This document shows positions 1-5,696 of a stretch of DNA of 10,052 bases, in pieces. A model generated the notes under the pieces. It had not been told where the DNA came from. It did no database searches and worked only from the letters and a program-made list of their open reading frames with translations. Numbering within the stretch: position 1 is the stretch's first letter; each line of letters starts with the position of its first letter. The DNA comes from JACDDK01 sp035689095 (GTDB taxonomy: Bacteria; Actinomycetota; Rubrobacteria; Rubrobacterales; Rubrobacteraceae). Location of the stretch: the NCBI GenBank assembly GCA_035689095.1, contig DASSMB010000208.1:1-10052 (forward strand). The letters are read 5' to 3'. Position numbers and translations under genes: made by a program.

Positions 1-621
1 GGCCTGCTCCCATCTGCCGTAGCTCGGGTAGATCTGCCGTCCGTCATAACCTGCGTGGTAGCGCGAGGTGTAGTAATCCGGCGCGTCCCAGGGCTCGTGC
101 GGGTCCCAGGTATCCACGTAGAGGAAGAACTGCTCGTCGTGTTGCCGCTCCAGCCAGCTTTCGGCCTCCGTGACGGTGCGCGCCACGAGCCTGTCTGACT
201 CCGACCTCCAGGTAGCGCGGTAGTCGGAGCGCTCGTGCGGCCGGGTGTCGTCGCCCTGGCCCCGCACCCAGATAAAGTCGTCGAAGCCCCGGTCGTAGCC
301 GAAACCTCCCCGGACGAAGAACGGCGTATCCACGACGCCCATCGTGAGGTAGCCGGCTTCGGAGAGGAGTCCTGGGAGTGTGGGCACGTGACGGGGGAGA
401 GGCTCCCAGCCCATGTAGGTGAAGGAGAAGGTGCCGGTCAGGATGTCCGCCCGCGCCGGCATGGTGGGGAAAGAGGAGATCACGTGCCGGTCGAAGGTGA
501 CCGCGGAACTCGCAAACTCATCCAGGTACGGCGTGCGGATCACGGGGTTCCCGTAAGCCCCCAGGTGATCCCGGCGAAACGTGTCCGACACTATGACCAC
601 GATGTTCGGACGTGCTGACAT
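1..621 (-). CDS. Sulfatase / alkaline-phosphatase-superfamily hydrolase, N-terminal part (runs off the left edge)
   Basis: The frame is open for 207 codons from an ATG at 621-619 to the window edge, so the C-terminal part is missing. The start is set by AGGAGG (plus-strand 628-633), 6 nt upstream. The protein opens with a beta strand and a metal-binding region typical of sulfatases (PNIVVIVSDTFRRDHLGAYG, Asp13), then the nucleophile region at residues 52-63 (P-T-M-P-A-R ... L-T-G), and near residue 180 a D-P-H-E-P-W motif with the conserved active-site His. Family members hydrolyse sulfate or phosphate (di)esters. In true sulfatases the nucleophile position is Cys or Ser in C/S-x-P-x-R and matures to formylglycine. 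Here that position is Thr53, as in phosphodiesterase-type members of the superfamily, so phosphoester hydrolysis is a real alternative. There is no signal peptide, so a cytoplasmic location is likely. Fold assignment is firm; substrate is unknown. Confidence -1.
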   Translation of the reverse strand, partial: MSARPNIVVIVSDTFRRDHLGAYGNPVIRTPYLDEFASSAVTFDRHVISSFPTMPARADILTGTFSFTYMGWEPLPRHVPTLPGLLSEAGYLTMGVVDTPFFVRGGFGYDRGFDDFIWVRGQGDDTRPHERSDYRATWRSESDRLVARTVTEAESWLERQHDEQFFLYVDTWDPHEPWDAPDYYTSRYHAGYDGRQIYPSYGRWEQA

Positions 622-647
622 ACTGGTCCTCCTGCATTCTGTTGGAT

Positions 648-923
648 CTAGGCGCTAAAGAGATGCAGGAGCGGCGGGGCGCGGCGGCCCGCGAGATATT
701 GACCACCCTCTTGACGGCCCTTGCTCCCGAAAGCCCCGTAGGACCACCAGCGCAGGTGCCCCCGGCGCTTCTGCAGGAAACGCTCCAGGGCGGATGGATC
801 GCCGGACAGATACCGCATGAAACGCAGGGACAGGCGAAGCCAGCACAAGAAGATCGCCAACCGTCTACCGCCGACGACGGTAGAGGCCCGGAACCAACCA
901 TGAGAACCAGCCCGAAAAGACAT
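648..923 (-). CDS. Small hypothetical protein, possibly the C-terminal remnant of a glycosyltransferase-like protein
   Basis: A minus-strand frame ends with TAG (plus 648-650), 26 nt before the sulfatase ATG, so the two could be co-transcribed. The codons of its last 80 or so residues are clearly GC-rich at third positions, as in neighbouring real genes, whereas further upstream the composition turns AT-rich. The readable part has a hydrophobic stretch (RRLAIFLCWLRLSLRFMRYL), followed by GDPSALERFLQKR and an aromatic-rich segment RWWSYGAFG. This resembles a membrane-associated tail of the kind found after glycosyltransferase domains, but I cannot name a family. No start has a good ribosome site; ATG at 923 is a guess, and the frame stays open to 1016. 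It is either a truncated gene or a small protein of unknown role. Confidence -1.
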   Translation of the reverse strand: MSFRAGSHGWFRASTVVGGRRLAIFLCWLRLSLRFMRYLSGDPSALERFLQKRRGHLRWWSYGAFGSKGRQEGGQYLAGRRAPPLLHLFSA

Positions 924-1393
924 CGGCGAACCACACGCTACACTACTAACATGTTGCGTATGATAAAACACCTTTCCCATAGAACAACAAATATCATACG
1001 TTATATGACTCGTCAATAGTTCGGGTAGGTGATTTTTCGGGGAGTATGGCTCGACCTCTCACTGTCCGGAGAATTCGTGAGATGTCTACGAAATCCGGAT
1101 AAACACAGGCTATATCCCGCACCCCACGGCGGGTCTGATGTAATAAAATATATATGATACATGTGCCATTGGGAGAGAAGAAGTTTGCATTACGCAACGC
1201 AACCCGGAAAGGCCCGTGAGTAGGGCTCGTCAATTTCGCCTGGGGCTTCGGGGAGTGGGACCATGACGCTGTTCTACGGGGGTTATCGGGTTGGCGGCGC
1301 GGCAGTTATCGAAAATCCCTGTAGTCGGGCATTGTGCTATCGTTCCTGTGTTCTGTCAGGGCATTGCAAGCGAGACAACGTGGGGAAAAGACG
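924..1393. other. Intergenic zone between the leftward sulfatase unit and the rightward operon; no convincing gene
   Basis: This stretch is clearly more AT-rich than the flanking genes, especially 940-1010 and 1141-1160, where 18 of 20 bases are A or T. Short frames here have AT-rich, erratic codon use and no recognisable motifs. It probably holds the promoters for the two divergent units. A short frame at 1046-1102 begins MARPLTVR, which recalls the N-terminus of IS630-type transposases, but it stops after 18 codons. Confidence -1.
957..1000. repeat. Perfect 9-bp inverted repeat with 26-nt spacer
   Basis: CGTATGATA at 957-965 is exactly reverse-complementary to TATCATACG at 992-1000. The arms are AT-rich and no T-run follows, so this is not a typical terminator. 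It could be an operator for the divergent units or a transposon-end remnant. Confidence -1.
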
Positions 1394-1474
1394 ATGAAAA
1401 CATCGGCGGACTCCGGCGAGTATGCGTATGGGACGGAGCGATTCACCAAGTCCGCGTCGGAGGCGAAGGTATGA
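1394..1474 (+). CDS. Possible 26-residue small ORF coupled to the nucleotidyltransferase gene
   Basis: ATG at 1394 opens 26 codons (starting MKTSADSGEY) and ends at a TGA at 1472-1474 that overlaps the next gene's ATG as ATGA. A purine-rich GGGGA lies 7 nt before the start. The third-position GC is moderately high. ATGA overlaps favour translational coupling, so this could be a leader peptide or small protein. At this length chance is not excluded, and I recognise no family. Confidence -1.
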   Translation: MKTSADSGEYAYGTERFTKSASEAKV

Positions 1475-2229
1475 GCGGCATCCGGTTCGACATGGTGGAA
1501 GAGGCGATGCGTGTCGCCGGGGAGGCTGAGAGGGCGGGGCAGGATCTCCGTCTGCTCGGCGGGGTGGCGGTCAAGGTGCGGGCCAAGAACGGTCTGGAGC
1601 CGGCGTTCAGGCGCGAGTACGCGGACCTCGACTGGATCACGCCGAAAGGCACGTCCGCCGGGGCGCAGAAAGTCTTCGAGTCTCTTGGATATACGCCGCA
1701 GGTCCGCTTCAATGCTCTCTACGGCCAGGAGCGGTTGCTGTTCTTCGACGAGGAGCACGACCGGCAGGTGGATGTGCTCGTCGGGTCCTTCAGGATGTGT
1801 CACGAGATCCGGTTCGGAAAGAGGCTCGCCATCGAGCCCGTGACGATCCCGCTGGCGGAGCTGCTGCTCACCAAGCTCCAGATCATCCAGCTCAACGAAA
1901 AAGACGTGCGGGACGCCCTGGCGATACTGCACGATCATCCCGTCGAGGAGGGCGACGGCGATGCCGTGAACGGCGGCCGCATCGCGGAGTTGTGCGCGTC
2001 TGACTGGGGACTCTGGCGCACCATCACCGCCAACCTCGAAGCGCTGGGCGGGCATGCGGAGCGCTACGAGTTGCCCGGCGATGGGAAGGAACGCATCGCG
2101 GAGCGCGTCGGTAGTCTGCTCGGACGAATAGAGGAGGAGCCAAAGTCGTTCGGATGGAAGATGCGGGCCAAGATCGGGGACCGCAAGCGCTGGTACGACC
2201 TGCCCGAAGAAGTGGACGGAGGACCGTAG
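1471..2229 (+). CDS. Nucleotidyltransferase-fold protein (AbiEii/MNT-like)
   Basis: The protein has 252 residues from ATG 1471, chosen because GGAGG (1459-1463) sits 7 nt upstream; the frame stays open further 5' but that part does not look like protein. Motifs of the nucleotidyltransferase fold appear in order: LLGGVAVKVRAK (Gly30-Gly31), then YADLDW (Asp52 and Asp54, the DxD metal pair), then QVDVLVG (Asp101, third carboxylate), then LLLTKLQIIQ with Lys135 followed by K-D-V-R-D. The last block resembles the conserved K...RD segment of AbiEii/MenT-type enzymes. Such proteins transfer NMP groups to proteins, RNA or small molecules; many are toxins, others housekeeping. No antitoxin of the AbiEi type is adjacent. 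Its stop codon directly abuts the metallophosphoesterase start, so the two are co-translated and may act on the same substrate. Fold is likely; substrate unknown. Confidence -1.
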   Translation: MSGIRFDMVEEAMRVAGEAERAGQDLRLLGGVAVKVRAKNGLEPAFRREYADLDWITPKGTSAGAQKVFESLGYTPQVRFNALYGQERLLFFDEEHDRQVDVLVGSFRMCHEIRFGKRLAIEPVTIPLAELLLTKLQIIQLNEKDVRDALAILHDHPVEEGDGDAVNGGRIAELCASDWGLWRTITANLEALGGHAERYELPGDGKERIAERVGSLLGRIEEEPKSFGWKMRAKIGDRKRWYDLPEEVDGGP

Positions 2230-3204
2230 ATGATCTCTCGATTTTTCAACCGTGAGCCCGAGACGCGCCTTTTCTTCGCGACCGATATTCACGGCTCGGA
2301 GACGTGCTGGCGCAAGTTCCTGAACTCTGGAAAGCACTACGAGGCCAAGGTCATGGTCCTCGGCGGCGACATGACCGGCAAGGCGCTCGTACCCATAGTC
2401 GAGGAGAGCGCTGGCCGCTGGTACGCGACCCTGCTCGAGAACCGGAGGGACTTCACCACCGAGGACGAGGTCAAGGAGTTCGAGGACTCGGTGCGGCGGC
2501 GCGGATACTATCCGTTCCGCACCGACCCGGAGGAGATGGCCGAGCTGGAGTCGAACGAGCAGCTCCGCCACGACCTCTTCCACAAGGAGATGCTCGGGGG
2601 GGTCGAGCGCTGGATGCGGATGGCCGACGAGAAGCTCGAAGGCACCGGCATCGAGTGCTTCGTCAGCCCCGGCAACGACGACCAGTTCGAGGTGGACGAG
2701 ATCATCGCGAATGCCAAGCGCGTGAAGCTGGCCGAGGGCCGGGTGATGGAGTTCGGAGACTTCCAGATGGTCTCTACCGGCTGGGCAAACCGCACCCCGT
2801 GGGATACGTACCGGGAGGAGGACGAGCCGGACCTCGCCGCCCGCCTGAAGAAGATGACCTCGCAGGTGACCGCCGCGCCGGAGAAGACGATCTACAACTT
2901 CCATTGCCCGCCTTACCACTCCGGCCTGGATGAAGCTCCGGAGATAGACGCGGACATGCGGCCCAAGCACGGCGGGCGCTCGATCGTGCCCGTCGGCTCG
3001 ACGGCGGTTCGGGAGGCGATAGAAGAAGGCCAGCCCGCCCTGGCGCTGCACGGGCACATCCACGAGGCGCGGGGCAACACCCGCATCGGGCGGACGCTGT
3101 GCATCAACCCCGGAAGCTCCTACGAGCAGGGCCAGCTACTCGGGGCCGTCGTGGACCTCGACGGCGGCAAGAAAGTCAAGCGGTTCGTACTCACCAGCGG
3201 ATAA
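2230..3204 (+). CDS. Metallophosphoesterase (calcineurin-like)
   Basis: This is a 324-residue protein whose ATG follows the previous TAG with no gap; GGAGGA (2218-2223) inside the upstream gene lies 6 nt away. The calcineurin-like metal motifs are all present: D19-x-H21 (ATDIHG), G46-D47 (VLGGD), G148-N149-D150-D151, H225 (NFHCPP), G275-H276-I277-H278 (LHGHIH), and a C-terminal INPGSS block. The third motif reads GNDD rather than the common GNH[D/E], so the usual catalytic His is Asp. An insert of about 95 residues (55-147), rich in charged residues and helical in appearance, separates motifs 2 and 3 and could be a cap. The family hydrolyses phosphomono- or diesters with a dinuclear metal centre. 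There is no signal peptide, so it is cytoplasmic. The pairing with a nucleotidyltransferase hints at opposing activities, which is inference. Confidence -1.
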   Translation: MISRFFNREPETRLFFATDIHGSETCWRKFLNSGKHYEAKVMVLGGDMTGKALVPIVEESAGRWYATLLENRRDFTTEDEVKEFEDSVRRRGYYPFRTDPEEMAELESNEQLRHDLFHKEMLGGVERWMRMADEKLEGTGIECFVSPGNDDQFEVDEIIANAKRVKLAEGRVMEFGDFQMVSTGWANRTPWDTYREEDEPDLAARLKKMTSQVTAAPEKTIYNFHCPPYHSGLDEAPEIDADMRPKHGGRSIVPVGSTAVREAIEEGQPALALHGHIHEARGNTRIGRTLCINPGSSYEQGQLLGAVVDLDGGKKVKRFVLTSG

Positions 3205-3214
3205 GGAGAGACAG

Positions 3215-4831
3215 ATGGCGAGCAACAGTACGGCGGGTTCTAGTACGAGCGACCTGTTCCAGCGGAAGGCGACGGGTCTCCTAAAGGGATGGTCGGTGTG
3301 GGACGGCTTCATCTACGCGGCGTTCGCGATCAACCTGATCACGCTCGGCCTCTATATCTTCTCGTTCGCGCCGTTCATCCCGGACGGCTCCCTTATCTTC
3401 GCGAGAGTCCTCTCGGGTCTCTACCTGGTCTTCCAGGCCGTCACCTACGCCTCCCTCATAGCGGTGATGCCGCGCGCGGGTGGCGACTACGTGTGGATGA
3501 GCCGCGTGCTCGGCGGCGGCATAGGGTTCGTCCTCGCGGTAACGGGCTGGTGGTTCATACTCTGGCACTGGGTCCCGATCTACGCGAACATCCTCAACAT
3601 CCAGGTCCTCGTGCCGCTGGCGACTATCGTGGGTCTCAAGGGCGTGGCCGATTTCTTCGTCTCGCCCGGCGGGGTCTTCACCGCCTCGATGATCGTCGCG
3701 GTCATCGCCTCGGTCCTCATAGCGCTCGGGATGCGCACCTACGCCCGCGTCCAGAAATTCTGTTTCTACGGGGGCGTGATAGGGCTGGCGATCATGCTCG
3801 TCTTGCTTCTCTTCCACTCCAAGGCCGACTTCATCTCGGCCTTCAACGCCAACGCGAAGGAGCTGTACGGCGCGAGCGGCGACGCCTACCAGCAGACGCT
3901 CAAGGCGGGCGCCGTGAAGGGCGCGAGCCCCGGCGGCTTCGTCTTCGGCCCGACGCTCTTCCTCATACCGATGATCGTCTTCTTCAACCTGTGGTCCAAC
4001 TGGGGCGCGACCCTCTACGGCGAGGTGCGCGGGGCGTCGGACTTCCGCAAGAACATCTACGCGATGGGTGGCGCGCTCCTCGCCACATCCTTCGTCGCCG
4101 TCATAATGCTGCTCCTGTTCGCCAAAACCTTCGGCTGGGACTTCTACTACGCGGCCAGCAACGCCTACTGGTCGGGCGCGAAGGACGCGCCGGTCTCGGC
4201 CTGGCCCTATCCGGGTCTGTTCGCGGCGTTCTTCTTCGACAGCCCGATCCTGCAGTTCATCCTCGTCGCGCTGCTCTCGCTGTGGTTCTTCGGGTGGGTC
4301 GGCTCGGTCTTCCTCTCCTCTACGCGGGTCGTGTTCGCCACGGCGTTCGACCGGATACTTCCCGAGTGGGTCTCCAAGACCTCGCGCAACGGCGTGCCGT
4401 ACGCGGCGCTGGCGCTCATGCTCATACCTTCCATCCCGATCAGCTACCTGTACGCCTTCGGTGAGAACTTCGCGACCTACACGCTGGACGCGACGCTCGT
4501 CATCGCGATGACCTTCCTGGGTTCGGCGATAGCGGCGGCGGTGTTGCCGTGGCGCAAGCCGGAGATCTACAACGCCTCGCCCATAGCACGCTACAACGTG
4601 CTCGGGGTGCCGCTCATAACCGCCTCCGCGGTGCTGTTCTCGGTGTTCCTGATCTTCTGCCTCTACCAGTGGCTCTCGGATCCCGTCTACGGCATCAACA
4701 ACGGGCAGTCCTTGATCTACATGGTCGTCCTCTACGTCGTGGCGATAGTCATGTACGTGGCCTTCCGGCTCGTCCGGCGCGCCCAGGGCATGGACCTCAA
4801 GATGGTGTACGACGAGATCCCGGAGGAGTAG
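3215..4831 (+). CDS. APC-superfamily amino acid/polyamine-type permease
   Basis: The protein has 538 residues; AAGGAG (3203-3208) precedes ATG 3215, and the gap to the upstream gene is 10 nt. Roughly 12 to 13 hydrophobic segments can be read, the first near residues 32-53 and the last near 501-522, with a charged cytosolic tail ending DEIPEE. After the second helix comes P86-R-A-G-G-D-Y-V-W-M-S-R97, the hallmark PR(S/A)GGDYV loop of amino acid permeases. It also has a long loop of about 45 residues (200-243) before the next helix. Members are secondary transporters for amino acids or related amines, using proton or substrate antiport. The substrate cannot be called from sequence. Being last in an operon with a nucleotidyltransferase and a phosphoesterase is unusual and may mean that those two modulate uptake or process the transported compound. 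Confidence -1.
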   Translation: MASNSTAGSSTSDLFQRKATGLLKGWSVWDGFIYAAFAINLITLGLYIFSFAPFIPDGSLIFARVLSGLYLVFQAVTYASLIAVMPRAGGDYVWMSRVLGGGIGFVLAVTGWWFILWHWVPIYANILNIQVLVPLATIVGLKGVADFFVSPGGVFTASMIVAVIASVLIALGMRTYARVQKFCFYGGVIGLAIMLVLLLFHSKADFISAFNANAKELYGASGDAYQQTLKAGAVKGASPGGFVFGPTLFLIPMIVFFNLWSNWGATLYGEVRGASDFRKNIYAMGGALLATSFVAVIMLLLFAKTFGWDFYYAASNAYWSGAKDAPVSAWPYPGLFAAFFFDSPILQFILVALLSLWFFGWVGSVFLSSTRVVFATAFDRILPEWVSKTSRNGVPYAALALMLIPSIPISYLYAFGENFATYTLDATLVIAMTFLGSAIAAAVLPWRKPEIYNASPIARYNVLGVPLITASAVLFSVFLIFCLYQWLSDPVYGINNGQSLIYMVVLYVVAIVMYVAFRLVRRAQGMDLKMVYDEIPEE

Positions 4832-4843
4832 CTCCGCCAGCCA

Positions 4844-4864
4844 AAATGTGCTGTTTGGGGGATG
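4844..4864 (+). promoter_or_regulatory. Recurrent 21-bp element, copy A
   Basis: It begins AAATGTGCT and ends TTTGGGGGATG, starting 12 nt after the permease stop and about 230 nt before the receiver-like gene at 5097. It matches copy D at 15 of 21 positions and copy C at 16 of 21. Its 3' end overlaps a weak GGGGA/TCCCC hairpin (4858-4874), so a terminator role for the permease operon is an alternative. Confidence -1.
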
Positions 4865-4886
4865 CGATTTCCCCTGTTTGATGACA

Positions 4887-4906
4887 TGATCCTGACCATG
4901 GGATCA
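4887..4906. repeat. 6-bp inverted repeat after the permease gene
   Basis: TGATCC (4887-4892) pairs with GGATCA (4901-4906) across an 8-nt loop. No T-run follows, so it is at best a weak terminator or operator. Confidence -1.
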
Positions 4907-4974
4907 AGGCATCGGACGGAGAATGAGCTATGGCGTTTTTATGGTCTGTGTCGCGTAAAAGCGGCGTAAACGTG

Positions 4975-5045
4975 GGCGAGACCTCGCCTTGCTCGCGGGC
5001 GGGTAGATCACCCTTCGGGACAGGACGTTCGAACCTTCTGCCCGC
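4975..5045 (+). promoter_or_regulatory. Possible structured 5' leader of the gene at 5097
   Basis: Several complementary segments follow each other: GGCGA/TCGCC (4975-4979 with 4984-4988, 4-nt loop), and a 7-bp helix GCGGGCG/TGCCCGC (4995-5001 with 5039-5045, one G-U pair). The second helix encloses GGGT/ACCC (5001-5004 with 5010-5013, sharing base 5001 with the outer stem), a CC-TTCG-GG tetraloop hairpin (5012-5019) and the palindrome GTTCGAAC (5027-5034). Not all can form at once. I recognise no riboswitch class. The whole is only 51 nt between the outer arms, too short for a tRNA. Confidence -1.
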
Positions 5046-5096
5046 TACCGCGTGAAGACTCGCCTTGAGACCGAAGGTTAATCAGGGGGGAGAGAC

Positions 5097-5486
5097 ATGT
5101 TCCTATTTGCTCATTCGCACAAGCCCGTCCGTCCCCGCACCGGTCTCCGCAAGATGAGGATCCTGATGAGCAACGAGCCCCGTTCGTACCGGGAAAGCAT
5201 CGCCTCTGTACTGCGGGATCTGCGTCCCAACGCCGAGGTGAAGATTGTGGAGCAGGAGGAGCTTGAGCGCTGGATCCTGCGGTTCGCTCCAGATCTGGCG
5301 ATCTGTAACCAGGCCACGTACGCGGTACGGAGCAGGGTCCCCGTCTGGGTCGAACTCTATCCCGAGGGGAGGGCCGTGTCTACGATCAGCATCAAGGGAC
5401 GGCGCGAGAGGTCGGACGGTATTGACCTCTCCCGCCTCCTGGAGATAGTAGACTTCGCAGAGGTTGTGGCGGACGCGCGAGAATAA
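5097..5486 (+). CDS. Small receiver-like protein lacking the phospho-acceptor Asp
   Basis: The protein has 129 residues; ATG 5097 is preceded by a strong purine tract (AGGGGGGAGAG), which decides it over internal ATGs at 5154 and 5166. From residue 20 the pattern follows a CheY-like beta-alpha fold: MRILMSNEP (strand 1), an amphipathic helix YRESIASVLRDLRP, AEVKIVEQEELE, then FAPDLAICNQ (strand 3). The acidic pair of a receiver (DD) is replaced by Asn26-Glu27, and the phosphorylated Asp by Asn71. A later strand reads VPVWVELYP. I therefore read it as a degenerate receiver that probably binds a partner without being phosphorylated. The exact family name is unknown to me. It is encoded just upstream of the sensor kinase on the same strand, separated by a gap with its own regulatory repeats. 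Confidence -1.
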   Translation: MFLFAHSHKPVRPRTGLRKMRILMSNEPRSYRESIASVLRDLRPNAEVKIVEQEELERWILRFAPDLAICNQATYAVRSRVPVWVELYPEGRAVSTISIKGRRERSDGIDLSRLLEIVDFAEVVADARE

Positions 5487-5528
5487 TTCACGAGCATTCA
5501 TTCACGAATCATTTATTTACGGGTATTT
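5486..5528 (+). repeat. Three imperfect tandem repeats of 14-15 bp
   Basis: Units start at 5486 (ATTCACGAGCATTC), 5500 (ATTCACGAATCATTT) and 5515 (ATTTACGGGTATTT). The first overlaps the last base of the upstream stop codon. They lie about 170 to 210 nt ahead of the kinase start, next to element copy B, and could be a multi-site operator. Confidence -1.
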
Positions 5529-5532
5529 AACA

Positions 5533-5553
5533 AATTAGCCCATTTGGTTGATG
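5533..5553 (+). promoter_or_regulatory. Recurrent 21-bp element, weaker copy B
   Basis: The right part ATTTGGTTGATG (5542-5553) fits the core RYYTGGNNGATG seen in copies A, C and D; the left part is poorer, giving 13 of 21 matches to copy D. A TATACT hexamer at 5561-5566 could be a -10 box, but no good -35 is seen at standard spacing. Confidence -1.
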
Positions 5554-5660
5554 CCAGGGATATACTCACGCTCTAATCTACTGTCCGATGACAGCTAGAG
5601 ACGAGATAGCCTTGATGATACGCACGAGCGGCGGATCTGGGACAAGCTTTTTCAGGACGC

Positions 5661-5696
5661 GGAGGATAGTGTCGTCTCGACCCCGGGCGAGACGCC
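5661..5696 (+). promoter_or_regulatory. Ribosome site of the kinase gene, apparently bridged by a hairpin
   Basis: No Shine-Dalgarno lies within 15 nt of ATG 5697. GGAGG is at 5661-5665, too far away in linear distance (31 nt). Between them, CGTCTCG (5673-5679) pairs perfectly with CGAGACG (5688-5694) around an 8-nt loop. Folding removes 22 nt and leaves 7+2 = 9 nt between GGAGG and ATG. A competing reading is a 17-codon frame from GTG 5669 to TGA 5722. Confidence -1.

Noticed and set aside
994..1233. Minus-strand frame of 79 codons in the AT-rich zone
   Set aside because: Codon use is erratic and AT-rich, there is no family resemblance, and no upstream ribosome site was seen.
1306..3063. 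Very long minus-strand open frame (585 codons)
   Set aside because: It lies antisense to the nucleotidyltransferase and metallophosphoesterase genes, which have catalytic motifs and ribosome sites. Long antisense frames are expected in GC-rich genes; no motif is seen in this one.
3281..3817. Minus-strand frame rich in Arg, Asp, Glu and His
   Set aside because: It is the mirror of the permease membrane segments; the composition is an antisense artefact.
4858..4874. Intrinsic terminator after the permease operon
   Set aside because: The stem is only 5 bp with a 7-nt loop and no T-run; it overlaps the recurrent element, which explains the sequence better.
4995..5045. tRNA-like element (acceptor-like helix and a TTCGAAC loop)
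   Set aside because: It is only 51 nt long, has no anticodon arm and no proper T stem (one C-T mismatch), so it is not a tRNA.
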